The notes under the pieces were generated by a model. That model made no database searches. It was not told where the DNA came from and saw nothing but the letters and a program-made list of their open reading frames with translations. Shown here piece after piece: positions 41,938-50,832 of a DNA stretch of 64,000 bases (positions within the stretch are counted from its first letter, which is position 1; every line of letters starts with the position of its first letter). Position numbers and translations under genes: made by a program. The stretch is from Sphingomonas jinjuensis (GTDB lineage: Bacteria; Pseudomonadota; Alphaproteobacteria; Sphingomonadales; Sphingomonadaceae). Where the stretch lies: assembly GCF_014197105.1 (NCBI RefSeq), contig NZ_JACIEV010000002.1, forward strand, positions 248,001-312,000, read 5' to 3'.

Positions 41938-42054
41938 AGGGTTGGGATCGTCGATGAAGCGTTGCGGGACGGAGCCAAGTCGTTCATCGATCGTTCCTGA
42001 TCCGGGAGATATCACCTGACGGCTCGCCGCCGCAGCGGCGACTGGAGACGAGTA

Positions 42055-42651
42055 ATGCTTCAACTAGGTCGTACCGCCATCCTCACGGCGTTGGCCGCCA
42101 GCACCTTGCTGGTCGCAGGCTGCGCCACCGAAACCGCCTATCGTCCGGCGACGGGCCAGGGCTTCTATCGCACCGGCTACAGCGAGCGGCAGATCGAGCC
42201 CGATCGCTTCCTGGTCAGCTTCCAGGGTAACAGCGTCACCTCGCGCGATACCGTGGAGCGCTACCTGTTCTTCCGTGCTGCCGAACTGACTCTGCAGCAG
42301 GGCTATGACTATTTCGTCATGGCCAACCGCGATACCGATCGTCAGACGCGCACCTATTCGACGCCGGGCCTTGGCGGCCCGTGGGGCTATGGCGGGTTCG
42401 GCGGCTATTGGGGTCCGTCGTGGCGCTATTTCGGTCGCGGCTACGGCTGGCGCAGTTGGGACCCGTGGTTCGGCGGCGGCTTCGGCCCCTGGGGTAACGA
42501 TTTCGACATCCGCACCATCGACCGGTTCGAGGCGAATGCCGAGATCATCATGCGTAAGGGACCGATCCCGCGCGACAACCTGCGCGCGTTCGACGCCCGC
42601 CGCGTCGTCGACACGATCGGGCCGAGCGTGGTGCTGCCCAAGGCCAACTGA
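42055..42651 (+). CDS. CC0125/CC1285-type lipoprotein
   Basis: 198-residue lipoprotein with lipobox ASTLLVAGC (Cys22). The GYSERQIEPDRFLVSFQGNS and YLFFRAAELTLQQGYDYFVM blocks match the alphaproteobacterial CC0125/CC1285 lipoprotein family, of unknown function. Residues about 103-147 form a striking Gly/Trp/Tyr/Phe-rich segment with repeated GGF, GYW and WFGGGF units. GGAG lies seven bases before the ATG. A strong intrinsic terminator follows the gene. Confidence 0.85.
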   Translation: MLQLGRTAILTALAASTLLVAGCATETAYRPATGQGFYRTGYSERQIEPDRFLVSFQGNSVTSRDTVERYLFFRAAELTLQQGYDYFVMANRDTDRQTRTYSTPGLGGPWGYGGFGGYWGPSWRYFGRGYGWRSWDPWFGGGFGPWGNDFDIRTIDRFEANAEIIMRKGPIPRDNLRAFDARRVVDTIGPSVVLPKAN

Positions 42652-42674
42652 GCCGATCCGAACCACCTTGCAAG

Positions 42675-42712
42675 CCGGGGTTCCGCATCAGCGGAGCCCC
42701 GGTTTTCTTTTT
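42675..42712 (+). terminator. Rho-independent terminator
   Basis: A 12-bp perfect stem CCGGGGTTCCGC/GCGGAGCCCCGG with an ATCA loop (42675-42702), followed by TTTTCTTTTT. This is the clearest intrinsic terminator in the window. It ends the CC0125-type lipoprotein gene. Confidence 0.93.
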
Positions 42713-42842
42713 GCCAAGTGGTGGCTTACGCACGTCGAAGTGAATTCGTTAACCAATGTTGTTCATAGGCTTGCCGTGATATTCCGGCACCGTGGGAGCG
42801 AAGTCATGATGCTTCGCTGGAGAGCCGGGGGGCTCGAACGAC

Positions 42843-44561
42843 ATGCTCGACGACGACGCGCCGACGATGGTCGGCGAAGCTGCGGCGGAGGTCGCCGACG
42901 ACAAACGATTCAACGCGATTCCGACGGCGTCACCCGGCGTCGCGGTGCTGCCCGCACTGCTGCTGGCCGCGTGCGGCGGCAGTGACGGCGGTGGCACGAC
43001 CGCCGCGCCGGCGGCGTCGGCTCCGGTCGTCGTCGCCCCGGTCATGCCGACCGCGACGGAGGCGAGCCGCTTTCTCGCCCAGTCGACGATGGGCGCGACG
43101 CGGACGATGATCGACGACGTCGTCGCCAAGGGCTATTCGACGTGGATCGACGCACAGTTCGCGATGCCGCGTGCGACAAGCCATTGGGACTGGCTGAACG
43201 CCAACGGCTATAACGTCGCCGCCAACGTCAACAGCGAAACCGGGTTCGACCCGACGATGTGGCGCCAGCTGATCGTCGAGCCCGATCAGCTGCGCCAGCG
43301 TGTCGGCATGGCGCTGCTCGACATGCTCGTCGTCGGTATCGGCGGCGTGAACCTGAACTGGAAGCAGTTCGCGATGGCGGCCTATGTCGACGTGCTGCTC
43401 GACAACGCCTTCGGGAACTATCGCGCGATCCTCGACGGCATCACCTACAACGCCGCGATGGGATCGTTCCTGACGTTCCTCGGCAATCGCAAGGCGAACG
43501 CCACCACCGGTGCTCAGCCCGACGAGAATTACGCCCGCGAGCTGATGCAGCTGTTCAGTCTCGGCCTCTATCAGCTGAACCAGGACGGCACCGTCAAGAT
43601 GGCGGCGAACGGTCAGCCGGCCGAAACCTATACGCTCGCCGACGTTTCCGGCCTCGCCCGCGTCTTCACCGGCCTCAGCCTCGCGACCACCGATTCGAGC
43701 AAGCCCGATCGCTATCGCCAGCCGCTGATCATGAACGCCTCGATCAACGAGACGGGCAGCGCCAGTTTCCTCGGCACCACCGTGTCGGGCGGCGGCACCG
43801 CGGCGGTGAAGAGCGCGCTCGACGCGATCTTCGCCCACCCCAACATCGCGCCCTTCGTCTCGAAGCAGCTGATCCAGCGTCTCGTCACCAGCAATCCGTC
43901 AACCGGCTATGTCTCGCGCGTCGCCGCCGCCTTCAATGACAATGGCCAGGGCGCGCGCGGCGACATGAAGGCGGTTATCAAGGCGATCCTGCTCGATACC
44001 GAGGCGCGCAGCAGCGCAGCGCTGACCGCCGCCAACGCCGGCAAGCTGCGCGAGCCCGTCATGCGCCTCACCGGCTGGGCACGCGCATTCGGCGTTACCT
44101 CGCCCTCGAACGCCTGGGCGATCGGCGACACGTCGAGCCAGTCGAACAGGCTCGGCCAGTCGATGGGCCGCAGCCCGACCGTCTTCAACTTCTTCCGCCC
44201 CGGCTATAACCCGCCCGCCACCGCGATCGCGAGCGCCGGGCTGGTCGCGCCGGAGTTCCAGATCACCAACGAACAGTCGGTGGTCGGCTACGTCAACTAC
44301 ATGCAGGGGCTGGTTGCCAACGGCACCGGCGACGTGAAGGCGGACTATGCCGCGATCCTGACCAAGGCATCGGACAGCCAAGCATTGGTCGACGAGGTCA
44401 ACCTCGTGCTCGCCGCGGGTCAACTGTCGTCGACGACGCTCGCCGCGATCAAGACCTCGGTCGACAGCGTGGCCGTAACTGCGACCAACGGTCTGATCAA
44501 CCGCGTCGGCATCGCGATCCTTCTGACGCTTGCCTCCCCCGAATACCTGACGGTGCGCTGA
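42843..44561 (+). CDS. DUF1800 family secreted protein
   Basis: 572-residue protein of DUF1800, with ATEASRFLAQSTMGATRTMI at the start of the domain, QPDENYARELMQLFSLGLYQ and FNFFRPGYNPPA later. The N-terminus has VAVLPALLLAACGG, a likely lipoprotein or short signal, after an unusual acidic stretch (MLDDDAPTM) that makes the start uncertain. DUF1800 genes are typically found directly before DUF1501 genes, as here, and both encode exported proteins. The function of the pair is unknown. Confidence 0.87.
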   Translation: MLDDDAPTMVGEAAAEVADDKRFNAIPTASPGVAVLPALLLAACGGSDGGGTTAAPAASAPVVVAPVMPTATEASRFLAQSTMGATRTMIDDVVAKGYSTWIDAQFAMPRATSHWDWLNANGYNVAANVNSETGFDPTMWRQLIVEPDQLRQRVGMALLDMLVVGIGGVNLNWKQFAMAAYVDVLLDNAFGNYRAILDGITYNAAMGSFLTFLGNRKANATTGAQPDENYARELMQLFSLGLYQLNQDGTVKMAANGQPAETYTLADVSGLARVFTGLSLATTDSSKPDRYRQPLIMNASINETGSASFLGTTVSGGGTAAVKSALDAIFAHPNIAPFVSKQLIQRLVTSNPSTGYVSRVAAAFNDNGQGARGDMKAVIKAILLDTEARSSAALTAANAGKLREPVMRLTGWARAFGVTSPSNAWAIGDTSSQSNRLGQSMGRSPTVFNFFRPGYNPPATAIASAGLVAPEFQITNEQSVVGYVNYMQGLVANGTGDVKADYAAILTKASDSQALVDEVNLVLAAGQLSSTTLAAIKTSVDSVAVTATNGLINRVGIAILLTLASPEYLTVR

Positions 44562-44562
44562 C

Positions 44563-45948
44563 ATGAGCGACTTCATCCACGACCAGTCGCGCCGCGCCTT
44601 CCTGCGCCGCTCGGCCGAGCTGGGCCTTGCCGGCGTCGCAACGCCCTTCGTCACCAGCCTTGCGGCGATCGGCGAGGCGGCGGCGGCTACCGCCAGCGAC
44701 TACAAGGCGCTGGTTTGCGTCTTCCTCTACGGCGGCATGGACTATGCCAACACGCTGACGCCCTACGACAGCGCCAGCTATTCCCAGTATCTCGCCGCCC
44801 GCGCCAACATCGCCCATCAGCGCGACGCGCTCGCCGCGACGGCGCTGACGCCCAGCAACTCGCTCGGCGGCCGCCAATATGCACTGGCGCCGACGATGGG
44901 TTCGATGAAGACGCTGTTCGATGCCGGCAAGGCGGCGGTGATCCTCAACGTCGGCACGCTCGTCCAGCCGACGACGAAGGCGCAGTATCTGGCCAATTCG
45001 GTCAAACTTCCGCCCAAGCTGTTCAGCCACAACGATCAGCAAAGCTATTTCATGGCCTCCAACCCGGAGGGCGCGACGTCGGGCTGGGGCGGCCGGATCG
45101 GCGACCTGTTCCAGTCGGGCAACGGCTCGTCGACGCTGACGTGCATCAACGCCAGCGGCAATGCGGTCTATCTGACCGGCAAGGCTGCGGTGCAATATTC
45201 GATCGGCACCGGCGGGCCGATCGCGCTCATCAACAATTCCTCGACGCTCTATTCCTCGCAGACCGCGATGGCGACGCTCAAGAGCCTGATGACCGGCAGC
45301 AACGCCAACATCCTCGCCAACGAACACGCCCGCGTGTCGAAGCGCGCGCTCGACACCTATGCGCAGGTGTCCTCGGCGCTGAACAACGCGCCTGCGTCCA
45401 ATTTCACGCTGTTCCCGTCGGGCAACGGCCTTGCCGACCAGCTGAAGATCGTCGCGCGGATGATCTCGGTGTCGCAGGAGCTGGGCGCCAAGCGGCAGGT
45501 CTTCTTCGTGAGCCTGGGCGGTTTCGACCTGCACGACAATCTCGTCGCGCAGCATCCCGGGCTGATGCAACGCGTGTCGGATGCGATGAAGGCGTTCTAC
45601 GACACCACTGTCCAACTCGGCGTCGCCGACAAGGTGACGAGCTTCACCGCCTCCGATTTCGGCCGTACGCTGCTGTCGAACGACGACGGCTCCGACCACG
45701 GCTGGGGCTCGATGCACTTCGCGGTCGGCGGCGCGGTACAGGGCAAGCGCCTCTATGGCGCCCCGCCGGCGGTCGGCAACAACACCGCCGACGACGTCGG
45801 CCAGGGACGCCTGTTGCCGACGACGTCGGTCGATCAATATGCCGCGACGCTGGCGAGTTGGTTCGGCGTCGGCACCGGCGACCTCGCGACGGTGCTCCCC
45901 AACATCGGCAACTACAATCCGTCGAGCTGGAACCTGGGCTTCGTGTGA
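44563..45948 (+). CDS. DUF1501 family Tat-exported protein
   Basis: 461-residue protein with an N-terminal twin-arginine signal (QSRRAFLRRSAELGLAGVA, cleaved after about residue 42) and the DUF1501 fold, an alkaline-phosphatase/sulfatase-like domain: VCVFLYGGMDYANTL, FFVSLGGFDLHDNLVAQHP, TASDFGRTLLSNDDGSDHGW and HFAVGGAVQG. The DFGRT and SDHGW blocks look like metal-site residues. It starts one base after the DUF1800 stop and is surely cotranscribed. The substrate is unknown. Confidence 0.9.
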   Translation: MSDFIHDQSRRAFLRRSAELGLAGVATPFVTSLAAIGEAAAATASDYKALVCVFLYGGMDYANTLTPYDSASYSQYLAARANIAHQRDALAATALTPSNSLGGRQYALAPTMGSMKTLFDAGKAAVILNVGTLVQPTTKAQYLANSVKLPPKLFSHNDQQSYFMASNPEGATSGWGGRIGDLFQSGNGSSTLTCINASGNAVYLTGKAAVQYSIGTGGPIALINNSSTLYSSQTAMATLKSLMTGSNANILANEHARVSKRALDTYAQVSSALNNAPASNFTLFPSGNGLADQLKIVARMISVSQELGAKRQVFFVSLGGFDLHDNLVAQHPGLMQRVSDAMKAFYDTTVQLGVADKVTSFTASDFGRTLLSNDDGSDHGWGSMHFAVGGAVQGKRLYGAPPAVGNNTADDVGQGRLLPTTSVDQYAATLASWFGVGTGDLATVLPNIGNYNPSSWNLGFV

Positions 45949-45957
45949 TCCAGCTTT

Positions 45958-46042
45958 ACCCCGGCGAAGGCCGGGGCCCAGGTGCGCTGTTTTCAGTCGG
46001 AGAGGGAAGTGCTCAACTGGGCCCCGGCCTTCCCCGGGGTGG
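45958..46042. repeat. Paired palindromic element, 'ACCCCGGCGAAGGCCGGGG' family
   Basis: Arms about 45958-45988 and 46014-46042 are inverted, each with ACCCCGGCGAAGGCCGGGG or its mirror. It separates the convergent DUF1501 and MerR genes. Related to the element in the gspG leader. Confidence 0.85.
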
Positions 46043-46050
46043 GCATGTGG

Positions 46051-46803
46051 CTACAGCTCCCGCTCAGCGAACACGCGCATCGCCTCCGCCATGAACGCCG
46101 CCGTCCCCGGCGCGCCCTCGGGTCCCTCGTTATAGGTCGCGCGGAACCCGGGATCGTCCACCATCATCCGCCCCAGTGCAGCAAAGGCGCCTGCATCCGG
46201 CGTCCAGCTGCGACACACCCAGCGGTAATGCGCCCGCGCCACGTCCTGTGCCTCGGCGGAGGCCGGATCGGCCCCCTTCCCCGCCAGCGTGGCGAACGCG
46301 CGCCGGTTCGCCGCCATCTCGTCCTTCAAGGTCGAGGGCGCTGGGTCGGTGGCAAGCCGCTTTGCCGCCGCGTCGACCGCCCCATCGCCCCAGCGCTCGC
46401 GCGCCTCACGGTTCCATCGCGCCTTCGTCTCCGGCGCGATCCCTGCGTACAGATCCTGGTCGTCCATCATCTCGTCCCTTTCCAGCGAATCGATCGTGCG
46501 ATCGATGGTGAGGATGAGGTCGCGGTATCGCTCGACCCGCTCGGCCAGCGCGACGCGATGCCCGCGCAGCGCCGCCAGCGTGTCGAACTCCGGATCGTCG
46601 AGCACCGCCCCGATCCGTGCCAGCGGCAGGCCGAGCTCGCGATAGAACAGGATCTGCTGCAACCGCAGCAGCTCCGCTCGCCCGTAATAGCGATAGCCGT
46701 TGTCGCCGACATGCGCCGGCACCAGCAGCCCGAGCGCATCGTAATGGTGAAGCGTCCTCACGCTCACCCCCGCCGCCCGCGCCACCTGCCGCACCGTCCG
46801 CAT
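46051..46803 (-). CDS. MerR-family regulator with TipAS antibiotic-recognition domain
   Basis: 250-residue transcription factor. The N-terminal MerR DNA-binding domain (VRQVARAAGVSVRTLHHYDA, then GYRYYGRAELLRLQQILFYR, residues about 2-70) is followed by a coiled coil (about 75-115) and a globin-like TipAS domain (about 130-245) ending with TAAFMAEAMRVFA. Relatives bind thiopeptides or other large ligands. GAGGGAG lies five bases before ATG 46803. No obvious target is adjacent, and the promoter of the gene itself is the likely site. Confidence 0.9.
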   Translation of the reverse strand: MRTVRQVARAAGVSVRTLHHYDALGLLVPAHVGDNGYRYYGRAELLRLQQILFYRELGLPLARIGAVLDDPEFDTLAALRGHRVALAERVERYRDLILTIDRTIDSLERDEMMDDQDLYAGIAPETKARWNREARERWGDGAVDAAAKRLATDPAPSTLKDEMAANRRAFATLAGKGADPASAEAQDVARAHYRWVCRSWTPDAGAFAALGRMMVDDPGFRATYNEGPEGAPGTAAFMAEAMRVFAEREL

Positions 46804-46871
46804 CACCGCTCCCTCATCGTGGGACGGGGCTATCGGCTATGACGCAGCGTCAGGGTCAAGCGCTTTCGTCG

Positions 46872-48188
46872 TCAGAAGGCGGGAGGTGCCTCCGCCCCCG
46901 CCAGCGTCGCGCCCAGCCGGCGCGCGATCGCGGGCGCGATCCCCCGCATGTCGACCACGCCGAGATCGCCGTGGCGCGGGATGCCCGGCCCCGCCACGAT
47001 GAGCGTCGACCGCATTGCCGGCTCCCACGGCACATAGCCGTGCATCCCCTTGTAGACAGACGGCCGGGCGATGGGAGCGGCCGGGTCCCTGCCCGTCTCG
47101 CTGCCGGGCTTCAGCGCCACGACGAAGCCGGCATCGCCGCCCCCGGCCTTCGCGATCTCGCTGCGATCGAGGATGCGCGCGATTCGATAGGCGGGGTCCG
47201 CCGCCATCGTCGCGAGCACGCCGCGCACCTTGGCGATCAGCGCCGGATCATCGGGCCGGGCCAGCCGGATCGCCGCCGTGCCGCCGGCCAGCCACGGCAT
47301 CGCGTCCCAGCCGGCCACCTGCGACTTCGCGTCGAGCGTGATGAGGCCGGCGTCGATGAACGGACGGAACAGGTTGATGTCGGTGTCGATCGGCAAGAAG
47401 CCGTGATCGGAGATGACGACGACGGTGACGTCGGGCATCGCTGCCCGCGCCGCGCGCACCAGCCGCCCGACCAGCGCGTCGCTCGCCTCGATCGCCGCCT
47501 TGGCGACGAGCGACCCCGGACCCGCCTGATGTTCGGCATGGTCGATCCCGGCAAGATAGACCGTCATGAACTGCGGCTTTTCCGCCAGCAGCGCTTCGGC
47601 GAAGGCGACGCGCCCGGCATCCCCCTCGACCGTCTCGTCGATCCCCTGCGGGTAACGCCGGCCGACCTGGCGCTCGAGCCGGGCGACCAGCCCCGGCGTT
47701 GCCAGCGCGGTCAGCAGCTTGGCGTCGTCATCGGTGCCGGTGCGCCATATCTGCGGCAGGTTGGCGTCGATCCCCGCCGCGCCGACGCTGACCGGCCAAT
47801 GGACGTTGGCGGTCCTCAGCCCGGCGGCATGCGCCGCCTGCCACAATGTCGGCACACGCACGTCGGCGGCATACCAATACCAACCGGACTGGTTCTTCTG
47901 CTCGGGATCGAACGTCAGGTTGTTGACGACCCCGTGCCTGGCCGGTGCCACCCCGGTAACCAGCGTGGTGTGGCTGGGATAGGTCAGCGTCGGCAGCACG
48001 CCGATCACGCCCCGCGCCGCCGCGCCCTCGTCGCGGAGCGCGGTCAGTGCCGGCAGCTTGAGCCCCCGGGCCTTCGCCTCGGCGATATCGCCGGGACGAA
48101 GGCCGTCGAGCGAGATCAGCAGCACCGGCGACGCCGCCGCCGGCGCCGCCAGCATCGCCAGCGCGAAGGCCGCCGCCAGCGCGCGCAT
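46872..48188 (-). CDS. Exported nucleotide pyrophosphatase/phosphodiesterase-family protein
   Basis: 438-residue alkaline-phosphatase-superfamily enzyme with signal peptide 1-19 (ends APAAA). Metal ligand Asp28 (LLISLDGLRP), probable nucleophile Thr69 (PTLTYPSHTTLVTG), YLAGIDHAEHQAGP, and VVISDHGFLPI give the two-metal site of NPP enzymes, which split phosphodiesters or pyrophosphates. ATG 48188 shares one base with the receptor's stop (TGATG), so the two are coupled. It probably processes the ligand in the periplasm or frees phosphate from it. Confidence 0.9.
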   Translation of the reverse strand: MRALAAAFALAMLAAPAAASPVLLISLDGLRPGDIAEAKARGLKLPALTALRDEGAAARGVIGVLPTLTYPSHTTLVTGVAPARHGVVNNLTFDPEQKNQSGWYWYAADVRVPTLWQAAHAAGLRTANVHWPVSVGAAGIDANLPQIWRTGTDDDAKLLTALATPGLVARLERQVGRRYPQGIDETVEGDAGRVAFAEALLAEKPQFMTVYLAGIDHAEHQAGPGSLVAKAAIEASDALVGRLVRAARAAMPDVTVVVISDHGFLPIDTDINLFRPFIDAGLITLDAKSQVAGWDAMPWLAGGTAAIRLARPDDPALIAKVRGVLATMAADPAYRIARILDRSEIAKAGGGDAGFVVALKPGSETGRDPAAPIARPSVYKGMHGYVPWEPAMRSTLIVAGPGIPRHGDLGVVDMRGIAPAIARRLGATLAGAEAPPAF

Positions 48189-50596
48189 CAGAAGCCGCGC
48201 CGCAGCGTGACGAACCACTGGCGCGGTGCGCCGGCAAGCAGCGTCTGGTTGTCGCCGCTCGCGGTATAACCGTTAGTACCGATCGTGGAGACGTATTTGC
48301 GGTCGTTCAGGTTGGTCACGCTCCCCTCGATCGCCAGCCCTTCCAGGATGCCGCCGACATTCTTCAGGCGATAGCCGATGCTGGCATCGACCAGTACGCG
48401 GCCGGCGACCGACTGATCGTTCAGATAGGTGAAATAGCGCTTCGACATATAATCGCCACCGGCGCGCGCGAAGAGCCGGCCGTCGTCGTACACCACCTCA
48501 CCCTTCGCCATATGCTCGGGCGTGTCGACGATCGTCTTGCCCTTGGTGGGCTGGAGCAGCACACCCGCCGCGCTGCGCACGTCGTCGCGATAGGTCGCCT
48601 TCGTGTAGGAATAGCTGCCGAACAGCGTCAGCGGCTGGGCGACGCGATAGGTGGCGGCAAGCTCCGCGCCATAGCTGCGCACGCCGCCGACGTTATTGAG
48701 CGTCGGCGGATTGCCGATGATCCCCGCGCCGTTCGAAAAGCTGAGCAGCCGGTTGGAGAAGTCGACATAATAGCCCGCTGCCGACAGCTGAAGCCCGTTC
48801 GAGCGCAGGCGGATGCCGCCCTCCGCCGTCTTCGACCGTTCGGGCTTCAGCGTCAAGCGGATCGCGTTGAAGCCCGCCTGCGTCGTCGCGAACGGACCCG
48901 AGGTCGCCGACGATACGAAGGCCCGCATATTTGCGGTATAGCTCGCGAACAGCTCGGCGCCGCCGCCCAGCCGGAACAGCACGCCGACCTGCGGCAGGAA
49001 CCAGTCGCGCGCCTCGATCCGGCCCGCCACCAGCGATCCGGTGCGCAGCGTCGCCTGGTTGCGCACGCGCATCCCCTTCCATCCGCCGTTCAGCGTCAGG
49101 GCACCCAGGTCGAGCGTGTCGGCGACGAAATACTGCAGCGTCTCGGTATCGTACTTGCCGTCGAACTGGGTACGATAGGCGTTGCTCTGGAAATCGAGCG
49201 CGCGGCGATTGGCCGTCGCGCCGTCGTTCATGCCATAGAAGCGACGCGCTTGGTTGAACGTGTTGCTCTCGTACCAGCCGCCGATCTCCAGCCGGTTGGC
49301 GCCGGTGTCGATCGCCAGCCGGGTCAGGTTGCCAGCGCGGTCGATGCTATATTCGGTGGTGCGATAGCCGAGCGGCGACGCGAGCCCGGCGGTCGACGTC
49401 GACGACACCGCCAGCGCCGTGCCGTCCGGCCCGAGCGCGCCGGCCGGTGTGGGCGAATAGGGCGTGATCCACGAACCCTGCCCCTTGTTGTGATGGTAAT
49501 AGCTGGTCGACACGACCGACAGCACCGGCGTCAGCTTCGCGTCGAACGTCACGCCACCCAGCCAGTCGCGGCGCAGGCCCGCCGCATCGTAATAGGCGTC
49601 GTCGACGGTGCCGAAACCCGACGGAAAGGCAAAGCCTGCCCCCGTCCACGGCGCGACGAACCCCGTCGTCGAGCCGTTGTTGGCCGCAGCAAAGGCGCTA
49701 CGCGCGGCCTGGTTCTGGTAGACCTTCGCGATCTGCAGCGCGAGCGGGTAGTTGTCGGAGATATTGTCGGAGCGCAGCCCGCGGCGTGCGATGATGTCGT
49801 AGCTCAGGTCCTGGTAATCATTCTCGCGCCGGTCGGAGAAGTCGACGAAAGCGGTGATGCTGCCGCGGTCGCCGAAGTCCTTCACCAGCTTGGCGTTCGC
49901 CTGATGCTGGCGTTGCGACCCGAAGCCCTTCCACTTGTCGGTGGTAAGATGCCCATAGGACAGATAGCCCTTCAGCCCGCCACCCAGATCGCCGCTGTCG
50001 GCGCGGACGAAGGCGCGGATCGTATCGTTGCTACCGTAGGTACCCGATGCTGCCAGATCGGCCTCGTCCGATGGCTTGCGGCTGACGAACTGGATCGTCC
50101 CGCCCAGGTTGCTCGTCGATGCCGTCGCCAGCGCGCCGGCGCCCTGCGCCACGGTGGTCGACGCCAAATTCTCCGAGATCACCGCGCGGCTGATGTGAAG
50201 GCCGTTGACGTTGCCGTAGCTCATGTCGCCCAGCGGCACGCCGTCGAGCGTGAAGCCGAGCTGGTTCTGGTTGAACCCGCGCAGCGAGATCCGCGTCGAC
50301 CATTCATAGGCGCCGAACGCGTCCGCCGACTGGAAATTGACGCCGGGCAGCTTCGCAATCGCCTTCAGCGGCGAGGTGCCGGGAGTCAGCCGCTCCATGT
50401 CTATCGCCGACACGGTCTGCACCTGCCGCGTCTGGCCGAAGCCGAGCACGACGACATCGCCCGCTGCATCAGGCGCGGCCGCATCGCCACTCGACACGGC
50501 CGTGTCTTGCGCCTGATCCGATATCGTCTGCGCGTCCGCAGCACTGGCGACGAGAATGATCGACGCCGCGCTCAGCAGCCAGGTCCGATAGGTCAT
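48188..50596 (-). CDS. TonB-dependent outer-membrane receptor paired with phosphodiesterase
   Basis: 802-residue receptor: signal peptide 1-22 (ADA|Q), short linker, plug domain (VVVLGFGQTRQVQTVSAIDM, ISLRGFNQNQLGFTLDGVPL, TSNLGGTIQFVSRKP) and a barrel ending in WFVTLRRGF. It imports a ligand across the outer membrane with TonB. It is translationally coupled to the phosphodiesterase, hinting that the ligand is a phosphate ester or nucleotide-like compound. Whether it belongs functionally to the glycan genes nearby is unclear. Confidence 0.92.
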   Translation of the reverse strand: MTYRTWLLSAASIILVASAADAQTISDQAQDTAVSSGDAAAPDAAGDVVVLGFGQTRQVQTVSAIDMERLTPGTSPLKAIAKLPGVNFQSADAFGAYEWSTRISLRGFNQNQLGFTLDGVPLGDMSYGNVNGLHISRAVISENLASTTVAQGAGALATASTSNLGGTIQFVSRKPSDEADLAASGTYGSNDTIRAFVRADSGDLGGGLKGYLSYGHLTTDKWKGFGSQRQHQANAKLVKDFGDRGSITAFVDFSDRRENDYQDLSYDIIARRGLRSDNISDNYPLALQIAKVYQNQAARSAFAAANNGSTTGFVAPWTGAGFAFPSGFGTVDDAYYDAAGLRRDWLGGVTFDAKLTPVLSVVSTSYYHHNKGQGSWITPYSPTPAGALGPDGTALAVSSTSTAGLASPLGYRTTEYSIDRAGNLTRLAIDTGANRLEIGGWYESNTFNQARRFYGMNDGATANRRALDFQSNAYRTQFDGKYDTETLQYFVADTLDLGALTLNGGWKGMRVRNQATLRTGSLVAGRIEARDWFLPQVGVLFRLGGGAELFASYTANMRAFVSSATSGPFATTQAGFNAIRLTLKPERSKTAEGGIRLRSNGLQLSAAGYYVDFSNRLLSFSNGAGIIGNPPTLNNVGGVRSYGAELAATYRVAQPLTLFGSYSYTKATYRDDVRSAAGVLLQPTKGKTIVDTPEHMAKGEVVYDDGRLFARAGGDYMSKRYFTYLNDQSVAGRVLVDASIGYRLKNVGGILEGLAIEGSVTNLNDRKYVSTIGTNGYTASGDNQTLLAGAPRQWFVTLRRGF

Positions 50597-50776
50597 GCTT
50601 TTATTCCCCCAATAGCCCTTTCGGCCGGTCGGGAGCGCCCTGACCGACGCGTGTTAAGGCTGCGCGACGCGCGCGAGACGGAGCCGTGACGCGGCGACGA
50701 CGATTTGGTGACGGCGCTCGCCGCATGCCGTCCACCTGCCCCACGCGAAGCGGATTGAGGGGCCATTGGGTTGGCT

Positions 50777-50788
50777 GGCCAATTGGCC
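50777..50788. promoter_or_regulatory. 12-bp perfect palindrome upstream of the beta-galactosidase
   Basis: GGCCAATTGGCC lies 45 bp before the ATG at 50833, in a 236-bp gap shared with the divergent TonB receptor, next to a related half (GGCCATTGG). It could be an operator, but no matching regulator is visible. Confidence 0.35.
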
Positions 50789-50832
50789 TGATGGCGTTTA
50801 TCCAGCACGGGAAAAACGGGAGCGGGTCGGCG

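Noticed and set aside
41938..42054. Inverted repeat GATCGTCGATGAA / TTCATCGATCG as a terminator of yjbQ
   Set aside because: The arms are imperfect, the loop is long and no T-run follows, so the support is too weak.
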